From NCBI GenBank assembly GCA_041397775.1, contig JAWKWB010000005.1, positions 310,001-374,000 on the forward strand: a DNA stretch of 64,000 nucleotides. Reading direction: 5' to 3'. Within the stretch, counting starts at the first letter, position 1; each line of letters opens with the position of its first letter. A program made the position numbers and the translations under genes. The notes beneath the pieces are model-generated. The model ran no database searches. It was not told the origin of the DNA and worked only from the letters and a program-made list of their open reading frames with translations. The DNA is from Ga0077555 sp041397775. Lineage in GTDB: Bacteria > Pseudomonadota > Alphaproteobacteria > Rhizobiales > Hyphomicrobiaceae. This document shows positions 17,946 through 26,088 of the stretch, in pieces.

Positions 17946-18614
17946 ATGATGAGCCGCAAGCACCCTTATCTCGGCGGAGGCGTCCTCTCCATCTGGAACG
18001 ACATGGCCCCCGAGGCGGAGGAATTCTACGAGCGCTGGTACATGACCGAGCACTTTCCCGAGCGGCTCGCCGTACCGGGTTTCCTGCGCGGTCGCCGCTA
18101 TGTCGCAATCGATGCCGATCGCAAATACTTCACCTTCTACGACCTGGAGAGCCCGGACGTTCTGTTCTCCAAGGCCTATCTGGAACGGCTCGAGGCGCCC
18201 ACCGTGTGGACGCAGACCGTCATGCGCTCGTGGAGCAACATGTTCCGCACGGTGTGCGAGCGTGTCCGCCGCAAGGGCGACGCCATCGGCGGTTTCGCCC
18301 TCGCCGCCCGTTGGGAGGGCGCGACCGACCTGCCCGTCGATCTCGCCGACCGGATCGCTGCCGCGCTGACCGATCCGCGCGTCGTCGCCGTCGACGCATG
18401 GCGGGCGACGTCCGAGCAGAATGCCGGCTCGAAGGAGGCGAGCACACGCGCCACGCCCGATGCCACGATCAGTGCCGCTCTCGTCGTCGAGACGACGTCG
18501 GAAGGCGCCTTGACTGCCGTGCGCGATGCCCTGCCGCAGCTCCTCGGCGATCTGCCCGGGCCCGGTGCGGTCGGCCTCTACCGCCTCATCGCCCTGCAGG
18601 ACGCAGTGCCCTGA
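17946..18614 (+). CDS. Conserved hypothetical protein (EthD/DUF4286-like alpha-beta barrel suspected)
   Basis: A 222-residue protein, placed immediately after the CoA-transferase. The N-terminal half has the look of a dimeric alpha-beta-barrel (EthD/DUF4286-type) domain: LSIWNDMAPEAEEFYERWYM, then HFPERLAVPGFLRGRRYVA and KYFTFYDLES. The second half (AIGGFALAARWEG..., then VGLYRLIALQ) may be a diverged second copy of the same fold. Two ATGs, at 17946 and 17949, are adjacent and either could serve. The family link is by eye and tentative. Context suggests a partner in the same acyl-CoA catabolic pathway. Confidence 0.75.
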   Translation: MMSRKHPYLGGGVLSIWNDMAPEAEEFYERWYMTEHFPERLAVPGFLRGRRYVAIDADRKYFTFYDLESPDVLFSKAYLERLEAPTVWTQTVMRSWSNMFRTVCERVRRKGDAIGGFALAARWEGATDLPVDLADRIAAALTDPRVVAVDAWRATSEQNAGSKEASTRATPDATISAALVVETTSEGALTAVRDALPQLLGDLPGPGAVGLYRLIALQDAVP

Positions 18615-18630
18615 GCCATGAGCAGTGCCG

Positions 18631-18822
18631 TCAATGCACCGTGCGCGCTATCGCGGTCAAGCCGGCCCTGGTCGCAAACCACTTTCCGCACCAGAAGCGC
18701 AGGAAGCCGCGCGCCTCCAGGCGTTTTGCAATCCGCAGATGAAATTCCGAAAGGTTTTCGAGCGGGCGGTTCGCCGCCAACTCCAGCAGAACCCAATCCG
18801 TCTGCAACATGAGTAGCAGCAT
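18631..18822 (-). CDS. Possible small protein, 63 residues
   Basis: A small frame with a GAGGGA sequence directly upstream of its ATG (18822) and a protein-like composition. It has a hydrophobic start (MLLLMLQTDWVLLELA), then an amphipathic basic region (FHLRIAKRLEARGFLRFW) with one Cys. A second ATG 12 nt in could also serve. It fills the otherwise gene-free stretch between the CoA-transferase operon and the XRE regulator. I recognise no family, so it may be spurious. Confidence 0.35.
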   Translation of the reverse strand: MLLLMLQTDWVLLELAANRPLENLSEFHLRIAKRLEARGFLRFWCGKWFATRAGLTAIARTVH

Positions 18823-18881
18823 CGTCCCTCGTGCGGCGGCGCCCGGTCCACGGCCGGGCGGCCCTGCTCCCAGACATCGCC

Positions 18882-18939
18882 GCGGGGTGGCCGGTCGGCG
18901 ACCTGGCCGCGCAAACGACCAGGCCACCGACCACCCCGC
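18882..18939 (+). terminator. Large imperfect hairpin, possible terminator
   Basis: Left arm 18882-18906 and right arm 18919-18939 form a 9-bp GC stem (GCGGGGTGG/CCACCCCGC). One mismatch, four pairs, an internal loop and a 5-bp CCTGG/CCAGG top follow, closing a 12-nt loop. On the plus strand the hairpin is followed by CTTTT. It could end the CoA-transferase transcript, although it lies about 270 bp after its last stop codon. Confidence 0.45.
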
Positions 18940-19063
18940 TTTTCGGCTACTCGCGCAACGGTGGGGCCCTCTCCCAGCCGTTACGGCTTGTGATACCAAG
19001 GCATCAGGTTCCTGGCCCGAGTAGCCACGAGAGCGAAGTATCGATGCGACAGGACTGCAATCA

Positions 19064-19081
19064 ACGTCTAAGGACGTCTAA
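19064..19081. promoter_or_regulatory. Tandem ACGTCTAA repeat upstream of XRE regulator
   Basis: ACGTCTAA occurs at 19064-19071 and again at 19074-19081, a 10-bp spacing of about one helical turn. It sits in a locally AT-richer region 120-135 bp ahead of the XRE gene. This would suit a dimeric DNA-binding protein, possibly autoregulation, but nothing beyond the repeat supports it. Confidence 0.25.
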
Positions 19082-19199
19082 TAACTGCTACCGCCTTGAT
19101 GGAAAGATTGGCCATAATCTTCCGGCAATCGCGACGCAGAACATTGCCGTGCGGCGGGGCCGATAAAAAACGCCGCGCGAAACGTGGGACGCGAGCCTG

Positions 19200-19817
19200 A
19201 TGCCGAGTAACTGGTCCGAGCTGATACGGCGCTTCCGCGCGCGCCACGTGCTGTCGCAAAGCCAGCTCGCAGCCCTCCTCGGCGTTTCCCAGCGCACGAT
19301 CTCCCGCTGGGAGCGCGGCGAGGATAAACCGGGACTGCGCCACCAGTTGCGGCTTCGCGACATGGGCTGGCAACTGCCCAATCAGCTCGTACGCCAGCTT
19401 GCGGCAGCTGTGCGGCTCTGTCCCGCACCGCGCGCCCTCTCGAGCACGCCGCGGCTCGTCCTGCAGGTGCTTTCGCAACCCGCCATCGCCAAGCGCCCGT
19501 CCATCGTGACTTCGGTCGGCCAGGCCATGGCCCCGCTCGCCACCGGCATCCTGCGCGAGATGCTCGATGATCGGCCGCTGCAGCGCGCGATCCAGCGCGG
19601 CGAGATCGCAACCATCGTCTCCACGACGGGCAGCGTGCTGCGCACGCCCGAGTCGCCCACCATCGGCAACTGGCGCACGACCATCGCCTACTACTTCGAC
19701 GACGGCATCCTCTTCAGCGATGCCATCTCCGTACCCGCCGCCGACGACGCGCCGCACGGCTATCGCGCCGTCTCCCGCGACGACGACGGCATGATCGGCA
19801 TCAAGGAAAGCAAATAG
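19200..19817 (+). CDS. XRE-family transcriptional regulator with unrecognised C-terminal domain
   Basis: A 205-residue protein. Residues about 6-58 form a Cro/CI-type helix-turn-helix (LSQSQLAALLGVSQRTISRW, ERGEDKP). The rest, about residues 70-205, is a separate alpha/beta region including LDDRPLQRAIQRGEIATIVS, NWRTTIAYYFDDGILFSD and DGMIGIKESK. Its size and pattern would suit a PAS-like sensor, but I see no diagnostic motif. It has no same-strand neighbours and converges on the D-2-hydroxyacid dehydrogenase. The ligand and targets are unknown. Confidence 0.8.
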   Translation: MPSNWSELIRRFRARHVLSQSQLAALLGVSQRTISRWERGEDKPGLRHQLRLRDMGWQLPNQLVRQLAAAVRLCPAPRALSSTPRLVLQVLSQPAIAKRPSIVTSVGQAMAPLATGILREMLDDRPLQRAIQRGEIATIVSTTGSVLRTPESPTIGNWRTTIAYYFDDGILFSDAISVPAADDAPHGYRAVSRDDDGMIGIKESK

Positions 19818-19875
19818 GCGGGCTGGGCGCTTGCGGGCAGCAGCGGCCGGGGCGCGCCGCTGTCCGCTTCGCCGA

Positions 19876-20931
19876 TCAGGCCAGCGGCTGGGGCTTGAAG
19901 CCCAGGATGCGCTCGAAGCGCTCCGAATACTTCGGCCACGCCTCCTTGTTGATGAGCCGCGGCGGCACCTTGCCGTCGAAAATCTCCATCCATTGGTCTG
20001 AGGCGTAGATCGCGACGTTGGCCATCGCCTCGTGCGTCGTGCCGGCATTGTGCGGCGTCACGATCACGTTGTCGAAGCCCATGAGGATGTGATCGGTCGG
20101 CGGCGGCTCGTCCAGGAACACGTCGATGGCGGCACCGGCGATCTTCTTCTCGGTGATTGCACGCGCCAGGTCTTCTTCCTTGTACGTGCCCCCGCGCGAG
20201 GTGTTCACGAAGTAGGCCGTCGGCTTCATGCGCGAGAACTGCTCGTAGCCCATCATGCCGAACGTCTCGTCGGTCCGCGGGCAATGCATGGTGACGAAAT
20301 CCGCCCGTTCCACCAGTTCGGCGAGCTCCACCTTGGTGGCCCCGCGCGCCGCGATCTGCTCCGCCGTGAGGTAGGGATCGTAGGCCAGCACCGTCATGCG
20401 GAACAGGCCCTTGCACAGCTCCGCCACGCGCGTGCCGATGTTGCCGATGCCGATGATGCCGACGGTCTTGCCGACGAGGTCGTTGCCCGTGAACAGGAAG
20501 CGGTCGAGATTGTTCTGGCGGCGCAGCAGCTTGTCCGTCAGCATGATCTTCTTGGACAGCGCCAGCATGAAGCCCAGCGCATGCTCGGCCACCGCTTCCT
20601 TGTTGGCACCGGACTGGTTGCACACGATGATGCCGGCCTTCGTGCAGGCATCCACGTCGATCACGTCGTAGCCCGCGCCCAGCGAGCACACCGCCAGCAG
20701 GTTGGGCGACTTCGCGATCAGGTTGGCATCGGGAAACCACGGATCCTGCATCTCGGTCCGCGCGCAGGCGTGGTAGCCGTGCACGCGCGCCATCTCGGCC
20801 CAGTTCTCCTCCTGCGGATCGGAGAAATTCCGGCGGAAGAAATCGATGTCCGAGCGGGCCGCGCGCACGCGCTCCGCAGTCGCATCGATCCGGTGGTGAA
20901 AATAGATGATCCGCTTGATATTGCTGCCCAT
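19876..20931 (-). CDS. D-isomer-specific 2-hydroxyacid dehydrogenase (SerA-like)
   Basis: A 351-residue NAD-dependent D-2-hydroxyacid dehydrogenase. It has the nucleotide-binding motif GKTVGIIGIGNIGTRVAEL and the substrate Arg region YFVNTSRGGTYKEEDL. It also has the Glu in DVFLDEPPP and the catalytic His in VIVTPHNAGTT. The catalytic domain N-terminus is longer than in SerA, and there is no ACT domain, so it is more likely a catabolic hydroxyacid or phosphoglycerate-like dehydrogenase than biosynthetic SerA. The ATG at 20931 has an AGGG upstream. It is divergent from the LLM oxidoreductase gene at 21104. Confidence 0.9.
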   Translation of the reverse strand: MGSNIKRIIYFHHRIDATAERVRAARSDIDFFRRNFSDPQEENWAEMARVHGYHACARTEMQDPWFPDANLIAKSPNLLAVCSLGAGYDVIDVDACTKAGIIVCNQSGANKEAVAEHALGFMLALSKKIMLTDKLLRRQNNLDRFLFTGNDLVGKTVGIIGIGNIGTRVAELCKGLFRMTVLAYDPYLTAEQIAARGATKVELAELVERADFVTMHCPRTDETFGMMGYEQFSRMKPTAYFVNTSRGGTYKEEDLARAITEKKIAGAAIDVFLDEPPPTDHILMGFDNVIVTPHNAGTTHEAMANVAIYASDQWMEIFDGKVPPRLINKEAWPKYSERFERILGFKPQPLA

Positions 20932-21103
20932 GCGTTGCCCTGGTTCCCTGCGTCTCGTTCCCGCCGTACCCCGTGTCTTGCGGCTTTGCCGTTCTGGTGC
21001 GACCCTACATGGGAATCCCCGGCCGTGGAACCGGCACGCGGCCGATGCCGCGCGCGGCCCGACGGGCGCACTTCTCACCTGATCATCATCGGAGACGGAC
21101 GAC

Positions 21104-21985
21104 ATGGAACTCGGCAAGCTCGGCGTGTGGGCAAGCCTCGACGGCCTTCCCGGCAAGGACGCGGTCGCCTTCGCCCAGCGCCTCGAGAAGCGCGGCTTCA
21201 AGACACTGTGGATGCCCGAGAGCCGGGGCCGCAACGTGCTCGTCACCTCGTCCTGGATGCTGGCGGGAACCACCACGCTCAACGTGGCCACGGGCATCGC
21301 CAACATCTATGCCCGCGACGCCATGGCCGCCGCCAATGGCCAGCGCGCGCTCGCCGAGTTCTCCGGCAACCGGTTCCTCCTGGGCCTCGGCGTCTCCCAC
21401 AAGCCGCTCGTCTCCGGCCTCCGCGGCCACGATTACGGCAAGCCCATCGCCACCATGCGCGCCTACCTGACGGCCCTCAACGCCGCCGACTATCAGGCGC
21501 CCGCGCCAAGCCGGCGGCCCAAGACCGTGCTGGCGGCCCTCGGCCCCAAGATGCTGGCACTTGCCGCCGAACTGGCGGACGGCGCCCATCCCTATTGTGT
21601 AACGCCAGAGCACACGGCCGAAGCGCGCGGGATCCTCGGGGCGGGCAAACTGCTCTGCCCGGAGGTGATGGTCCTCCTCGAAACCGATGCGGCGAAGGCG
21701 CGTGCCGCCGCCCGCCAGGCGCTGTCGTTCTATGTCGGGCTGGAGAACTACGCCAACAACTGGCGGCGCCTCGGCTTTACCGACGCCGACTTGTCGGGGG
21801 GCGGCTCCGACCGCTTCATCGACGCCAATGTGGCGTGGGGCGATGAAGACGCCATCCGCCGGCACCTTCAGCGCCACTACGACGCGGGCGCCGACCATGT
21901 GTGCATCCAGGCCATCCACCCGACGGGCTCGCGCACCAACATCGACGAGCGCATCTTCGATCTGTTGGCCCCGGCCAAGAGTTGA
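21104..21985 (+). CDS. LLM-class flavin-dependent oxidoreductase
   Basis: A 293-residue luciferase-like monooxygenase-fold protein. It resembles the subgroup often labelled F420-dependent (TIGR03620-like), with the N-terminus LGVWASLDGLPGKDAVAFAQ, FKTLWMPESRGRNVL, TGIANIYARDAMAAANGQRAL and the C-terminal AGADHVCIQAIHP. Whether it uses FMN or F420 is not clear from sequence. The ATG is preceded by GGAGACGG. A CcdA gene follows about 155 bp downstream and is not obviously linked in function. Confidence 0.88.
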   Translation: MELGKLGVWASLDGLPGKDAVAFAQRLEKRGFKTLWMPESRGRNVLVTSSWMLAGTTTLNVATGIANIYARDAMAAANGQRALAEFSGNRFLLGLGVSHKPLVSGLRGHDYGKPIATMRAYLTALNAADYQAPAPSRRPKTVLAALGPKMLALAAELADGAHPYCVTPEHTAEARGILGAGKLLCPEVMVLLETDAAKARAAARQALSFYVGLENYANNWRRLGFTDADLSGGGSDRFIDANVAWGDEDAIRRHLQRHYDAGADHVCIQAIHPTGSRTNIDERIFDLLAPAKS

Positions 21986-22140
21986 TCGGCCGACGCAAGC
22001 GAGGCCTCGCGGCGCGGCGACAGGCTCGATCAAGACAACTTGATGGGGTGTGACGTAGTGTTGGCTGGCCTCCATCCCCGCCAGATCATAACCAACGAGA
22101 GTTCGGCCATCGGGCGGCGAGCGTTTCCTGGGAGCGGCGC

Positions 22141-22854
22141 GTGGATCTGGTATTCGGGTTTGGCGCGGGCCTGCTGACGCTGATCAACCCCTGTGTGCTG
22201 CCGGTCCTGCCGATCATTCTCGGCTCTGCGATGCAGAACGAGCGCTTGGGACCCGTGGCACTGACCGCCGGCCTCAGCGTCACGTTCGTTGTCCTCGGCG
22301 TCGCCATCGCCGCCTTCGGGCCTGCGATCGGTCTCGATGCCGACACGATGGCGAGGATCGGCGCCGTCGCCATGATCGGCTTCGGCCTCGTCCTCCTGAC
22401 ACCGGCCCTCAACGTGCGCTTCGCGGAAGCCACCGCCGGCCTCTCCGGACACGCCTTCGAGCGCCGCAGCGCACTGGACGGACGTGGCCTTGGCGGTCAT
22501 TTCCTTGGCGGCATGCTGCTGGGGGCGGCCTGGTCGCCCTGCATCGGCCCGACGCTGGGCGGCGCGATCTCGCTCGCCTCGCAAGGCCGGTCGCTGGGCT
22601 GGGCTGCGGCCATCATGACGAGCTTTGCGCTCGGCACGTCGGCGATCATTCTGCTGCTCGCCTATGGCACGCGCGAAGCGCTGGCGCGCCGCCAGCAGCA
22701 GTTCCGTAAATTCGCCGCACATTCCAAGTGGATCCTGGCATCGGCCATGATCGTCGTCGGCCTCACCATCCTGCTCGGCCTCAACCAGCACATCGAGGGC
22801 TGGGCAACGCGCCTCCTGCCGGTCTGGCTGCAGGAACTCTCCGTTTCGCTTTGA
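22141..22854 (+). CDS. CcdA/DsbD-beta-type thiol-disulfide transporter
   Basis: A 237-residue integral membrane protein with about six transmembrane segments. It moves reducing equivalents from cytoplasmic thioredoxin to periplasmic thiol proteins. Both redox cysteines of the family are present: NPCVLPVLPI in helix 1 and WSPCIGPTLGGA in helix 4. The gene starts at a GTG (22141) with GGGAG six bases upstream. The next gene, 37 bp on, encodes a secreted thioredoxin-like protein that would be its natural partner and has UGA at its first active-site Cys. Confidence 0.88.
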   Translation: MDLVFGFGAGLLTLINPCVLPVLPIILGSAMQNERLGPVALTAGLSVTFVVLGVAIAAFGPAIGLDADTMARIGAVAMIGFGLVLLTPALNVRFAEATAGLSGHAFERRSALDGRGLGGHFLGGMLLGAAWSPCIGPTLGGAISLASQGRSLGWAAAIMTSFALGTSAIILLLAYGTREALARRQQQFRKFAAHSKWILASAMIVVGLTILLGLNQHIEGWATRLLPVWLQELSVSL

Positions 22855-22891
22855 CGAACGTCCAACGACTGCAACCAGAAGGAGTGACAAC

Positions 22892-23299
22892 TTGCAGAGA
22901 TTGTTGACGGGGCTCGTCGCCCTGATGCTGCTCCTGGCCACCGCGCACACCCGTGCGTTTGCCGGCAAGGATACGCTCGACTACGAGCCGGCTGCACTCG
23001 AGGCGGCTATCGCCAAGGGTGGCGCGGTGCTGCTCCACTACAAGACGACGTGGTGACCCACCTGCGCACAGCAATCGCGCGTGCTGCAACGGCTCCGTGA
23101 GAGCCAGCCAGAATACGACAAAGCCATCACGTTCGTGGTCGTCGATTGGGACTTGTTCCGGACGGACGAGGTCACCACCAGCCGCAAGATTCCCCGCCGC
23201 TCCACCTTCGTGCTCATCAAGGGCGGCAAGGAAATCGACCGCCTCGTCGCCGAGACGAGCCCGGAGCGCATCAAGGCGATGCTCGACCGCGGGCTGTAG
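22892..23299 (+). CDS. Secreted thioredoxin-like protein with in-frame UGA at the active site (candidate selenoprotein or nonsense allele)
   Basis: Read through the UGA at 23054-23056, this is a 135-residue periplasmic thioredoxin-fold protein. A TTG start (22892) follows an AAGGAG seven bases upstream. A signal peptide comes next (MQRLLTGLVALMLLLATAHT, ending AFA). The active site then reads K-T-T-W-(UGA)-P-T-C-A-Q-Q, where relatives have WCPTC. After the UGA another 80 codons stay in frame with family-typical sequence: ITFVVVDWDLF, RRSTFVLIKGGKEIDRL, SPERIKAMLDRGL. The STF in place of the usual cis-Pro motif occurs in this family. The neighbour ccdA keeps both of its cysteines. Either the UGA encodes selenocysteine (UxxC) or a TGC-to-TGA change has just broken the gene. 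A conventional gene call would report only the downstream piece or a pseudogene. Confidence 0.7.
23054..23056 (+). other. In-frame TGA at the resolving/nucleophilic Cys position (possible Sec codon)
   Basis: This is codon 55 of the thioredoxin-like frame, directly after TGG and before CCC ACC TGC. A small hairpin follows (CAGCA 23069-23073, TGCTG 23082-23086, 8-nt loop), its loop lying about 17-24 nt after the TGA. A second one lies further on (GGCTC 23091-23095, GAGCC 23101-23105). The first is within the distance expected for a bacterial SECIS, but the stem is short and the loop does not clearly show the SelB-binding consensus. Confidence 0.5.
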
Positions 23300-23430
23300 G
23301 CCCAGGCCCGGGCATAGGAGAAACAGCGCGGCCGTCGCATGCCGGCCGCGCCCCCCGCTGCAGTGCGTCGTGACAAGGGCATCCTCGAAGTCATAGGCTT
23401 CCGCGGAACCTTCGAGCGGGAGCGCTGCCC

Positions 23431-24591
23431 ATGATCACGAAATTCGTCACCGTCTACCCCGGCCACATCGACCTGCCCGACTTCGGCCAGAATGCCACCC
23501 CCGCCAACGAGCGCCGCTTCACCAACGAACAACTGGCGTCCGTGTTCGAGAAGACCGAGGCCGTCGCCAAGTGTCTCGACGATTGCGGCTTCGACTCGCT
23601 GTGGGTGGCCGAGCACCACTTCCAGCACGAGGGCTACGAGGTCATCCCCAACCTGCTGATGCTCGCAGTCCACCTCTCCCACGTCACCAAGAGGCTGAAG
23701 TTCGGCTGCGGCTTCAACGTCGCGCCGATGTGGCATCCCCTGCGCATGGCGGAGGATTTCGCCATGGCCGACATTCTCACCAAGGGCCGCACCATCTTCG
23801 GTGTCGCCCGCGGCTATCACTCGCGCGAGGTGGAATCGTTCGGCGCCCCGGTCATCGACCAGGAAGCCAACCGCGAGCTGTTCGAGGAACAGGTCGAGAT
23901 CATCATGAAGGCCTTCCACCAGGAACGCTTCAGCCATGCCGGCAAGCACTACACGCTGCCCCCCGAGGTGCCCTATCGCGGCTATACGCTCAAGGACCTG
24001 ACGCTGGTGCCGCGCCCGATCCACCTGCCGGTCGAGACATGGCAGCCGATCGTGTCGGCCAAGCCCCAGGCGCTCGACTTCATGATCCGCCACGACATCA
24101 AGGGCATGGTGGGCGGCGGCGCCGCGACCATGAACGAAGGCCCGATCAAGGCCTACCAGCAGGCAGCCCATCGCGCCGGCAAGGATTGGAAGCTGGGCGA
24201 GAACCTCGGCATCGGCATCTTCTTCTATCTCGCCAATTCCCGCGAGCAGGCGGTCCGCGAGCTCACCCCCTACTACGAGGAGCACGTGAAGATGTTCGCG
24301 CCGCTGGGCTTCGTGCCCGGCCTGACGCCGGCCGGCGTCGATGCCGTGGCCCAGCGTGGGGATTGGTATGCGAACGGCGTGCCTACGCTCGAGCACTTCA
24401 TGAAGCTCGGCTCCTGGTTCGCCGGCACGCCGCAGCAGCTCGTCGAGCACGTGAAAACCCTGGAAGAGCGCTTCCCCGGCATGCAGCACATCAACCTGTC
24501 GACCGCACTGACGACACCCAAGGCCGTCATGCTCGAGCAGTTCCAGCGCGTCGCCGAGGAGGTCATGCCGGCCTTTGCCAAGCGCGCCTGA
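23431..24591 (+). CDS. LLM-class flavin-dependent monooxygenase
   Basis: A 386-residue luciferase-like monooxygenase. It has the N-terminal EKTEAVAKCLDDCGFDSLWV and AEHHFQHEGYEVIPN, the flavin-region RGYHSREVESFG, and the C-terminal FAGTPQQLVEHVKTLEERF block. Members of this class oxygenate small organics with FMNH2 from a separate reductase, and no reductase gene is adjacent. A carboxymuconolactone-decarboxylase-like gene follows after 14 bp and is probably cotranscribed, which suggests a catabolic role on an unidentified substrate. Confidence 0.9.
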   Translation: MITKFVTVYPGHIDLPDFGQNATPANERRFTNEQLASVFEKTEAVAKCLDDCGFDSLWVAEHHFQHEGYEVIPNLLMLAVHLSHVTKRLKFGCGFNVAPMWHPLRMAEDFAMADILTKGRTIFGVARGYHSREVESFGAPVIDQEANRELFEEQVEIIMKAFHQERFSHAGKHYTLPPEVPYRGYTLKDLTLVPRPIHLPVETWQPIVSAKPQALDFMIRHDIKGMVGGGAATMNEGPIKAYQQAAHRAGKDWKLGENLGIGIFFYLANSREQAVRELTPYYEEHVKMFAPLGFVPGLTPAGVDAVAQRGDWYANGVPTLEHFMKLGSWFAGTPQQLVEHVKTLEERFPGMQHINLSTALTTPKAVMLEQFQRVAEEVMPAFAKRA

Positions 24592-24605
24592 GCAAGGAGG
24601 ACCCC

Positions 24606-25355
24606 ATGTCCCGCATCGACAACAGGCGGCACGGACACGCGCGTGCCGCAGCACTCGGCCAGATCAGGGAAACGGAACTCGTCCCCGGCTTCGAGGACTT
24701 CAAGGCCGAGGTGGTTTTCTCCGGCATCTGGGACAGGCCGCACCTGGCCAGGCCCGACCGGGCCATCTGCACGCTAGCCGCACTTTCCGTGTTGCAGCGG
24801 CTCGATGCATTGGCGTCCATTGTCGGTACCGCGCTCGATCTGGGGCTCACGCCCCGCAACATCCTGGAGGTGTTCGTGCAGGTGGGCCTCTACGCGGGCT
24901 TCGTGACGACGGATGCCTCCGCGGCCAAGGCGCACGAAGTCTTTGCGGCGCGCGGTCTCACGGTCCCCTCCGAGCCGTCACGCAGCGACAGCCTCGAGGC
25001 GCTCGACCGCATGGGGCAGGAGGTGATGGTCAAGCTGCACGGCGATCGCGCCACGCAAGGCTATGCCGCACCGGGCAATACCATCACGGGCGAACTCTAT
25101 CCGGCTGCCATCCGCTATGGCTATGGCGAGCTGTGGCACCGGCCTAGCCTCGATCATCGCCAGCGCATGCTTTGCGCCATCGCGGGCTTCACCGCGATGG
25201 GGTTGGAGAGCCAGCTCGAGAAGTTCTCGCGCTCCGCCCTCAATGTAGGGCTGTCGAAGGCCGAGATCGTCGAGTCCGTGATCCAGACGGGACCCTACGG
25301 CGGCTTTCCACGCGCTCTCAACGGACTGGCGATCCTGACGCGCTCCCTGGCCTGA
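24606..25355 (+). CDS. Carboxymuconolactone decarboxylase-family protein, two domains
   Basis: A 249-residue protein with two CMD/AhpD-like helical domains. The first is about residues 35-115 (GIWDRPHLARPDRAICTLAA and ILEVFVQVGLYAGFVT). The second is about 155-245 (LWHRPSLDHRQRMLCAIAGF and IVESVIQTGPYGGFPRA). The second copy keeps the same Gly-Gly turn. Neither domain has the CxxC of AhpD, so a peroxidase role is unlikely. An AGGAGG Shine-Dalgarno precedes the ATG. It follows the LLM monooxygenase and likely acts in the same pathway. Confidence 0.88.
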   Translation: MSRIDNRRHGHARAAALGQIRETELVPGFEDFKAEVVFSGIWDRPHLARPDRAICTLAALSVLQRLDALASIVGTALDLGLTPRNILEVFVQVGLYAGFVTTDASAAKAHEVFAARGLTVPSEPSRSDSLEALDRMGQEVMVKLHGDRATQGYAAPGNTITGELYPAAIRYGYGELWHRPSLDHRQRMLCAIAGFTAMGLESQLEKFSRSALNVGLSKAEIVESVIQTGPYGGFPRALNGLAILTRSLA

Positions 25356-25368
25356 AGGGACCGCAGCT

Positions 25369-26007
25369 TCAGCGCTGCGTCACGGCGCTGCGCGCCAGCG
25401 CCGTGATGCCGTCCCAGTCGCGCGCCGCGACGAGCCTGGCCGGCGCCACCCAGGAGCCTCCGACCGCCGCCACGTTCGGCAGCGCCAGGTAGTCGCCCGC
25501 ATTGTCCGCAGCGATACCGCCGGTGGGGCAGAAGGCGATGCCCGCCAGCGGTGCGGCAAGCGCCTTCAAGGCGGCAGCACCACCGCACGACTCCGCTGGA
25601 AAGAACTTGAGCACCCGGTAGCCCAGGTCCGACAGCGCCATCGCCTCGCTTGCCGTCACGGCGCCGGGAAGGAACGGCACCGGCCAACTCTCCGCCGCTT
25701 CGATCAGGCGTGGCGTCATGCCGGGCGACACGATGAATTGCGCACCGGCCAGGATCGCGTCGCGCCCCTGCTCTGGCGTCAGCACTGTCCCAGCCCCCAC
25801 GCGCGCCTCGGGCACCTCTGCCCGGATGGCACGCATGGCATCGAGCGCGGCGGGCGTGCGCAGCGTCACCTCGATCGCGTCGAGCCCGCCGGCGCACAGC
25901 GCGCGTGCGAGCCCAACGCCTTCCTCGGCGGTCGCGATCGTGAGGACGGGCACGACGCGCACGCGACTGAGCGCGGCGGCGAAGGCGGCATTGAGCTTGG
26001 CTTGCAT
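25369..26007 (-). CDS. eda: KDPG/KHG aldolase
   Basis: A 212-residue class I aldolase cleaving 2-keto-3-deoxy-6-phosphogluconate to pyruvate and glyceraldehyde-3-phosphate (Entner-Doudoroff), and/or 4-hydroxy-2-oxoglutarate. Motifs: IEVTLRTP (catalytic Glu), GAGTVLTPEQ, FIVSPGMTP, VLKFFPAE (Schiff-base Lys) and FCPTGGI (phosphate/substrate loop). The length matches the family. No edd or zwf is adjacent. It converges on the CMD gene with only 13 bp between stops. Confidence 0.93.
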   Translation of the reverse strand: MQAKLNAAFAAALSRVRVVPVLTIATAEEGVGLARALCAGGLDAIEVTLRTPAALDAMRAIRAEVPEARVGAGTVLTPEQGRDAILAGAQFIVSPGMTPRLIEAAESWPVPFLPGAVTASEAMALSDLGYRVLKFFPAESCGGAAALKALAAPLAGIAFCPTGGIAADNAGDYLALPNVAAVGGSWVAPARLVAARDWDGITALARSAVTQR

Positions 26008-26088
26008 GGCAGGGCCCCTCGGGTCGACTTGGGCGGCAACAAGCCCGAAAGGCCACCCGCACGCAAGCCCGAACTCCTCCCGCCCGGC

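Noticed and set aside
23081..23299. Annotating only the piece after the UGA as a short independent gene
   Set aside because: This start lacks a Shine-Dalgarno and would leave half a thioredoxin fold without signal peptide or active site. The full frame through the UGA explains the sequence better.
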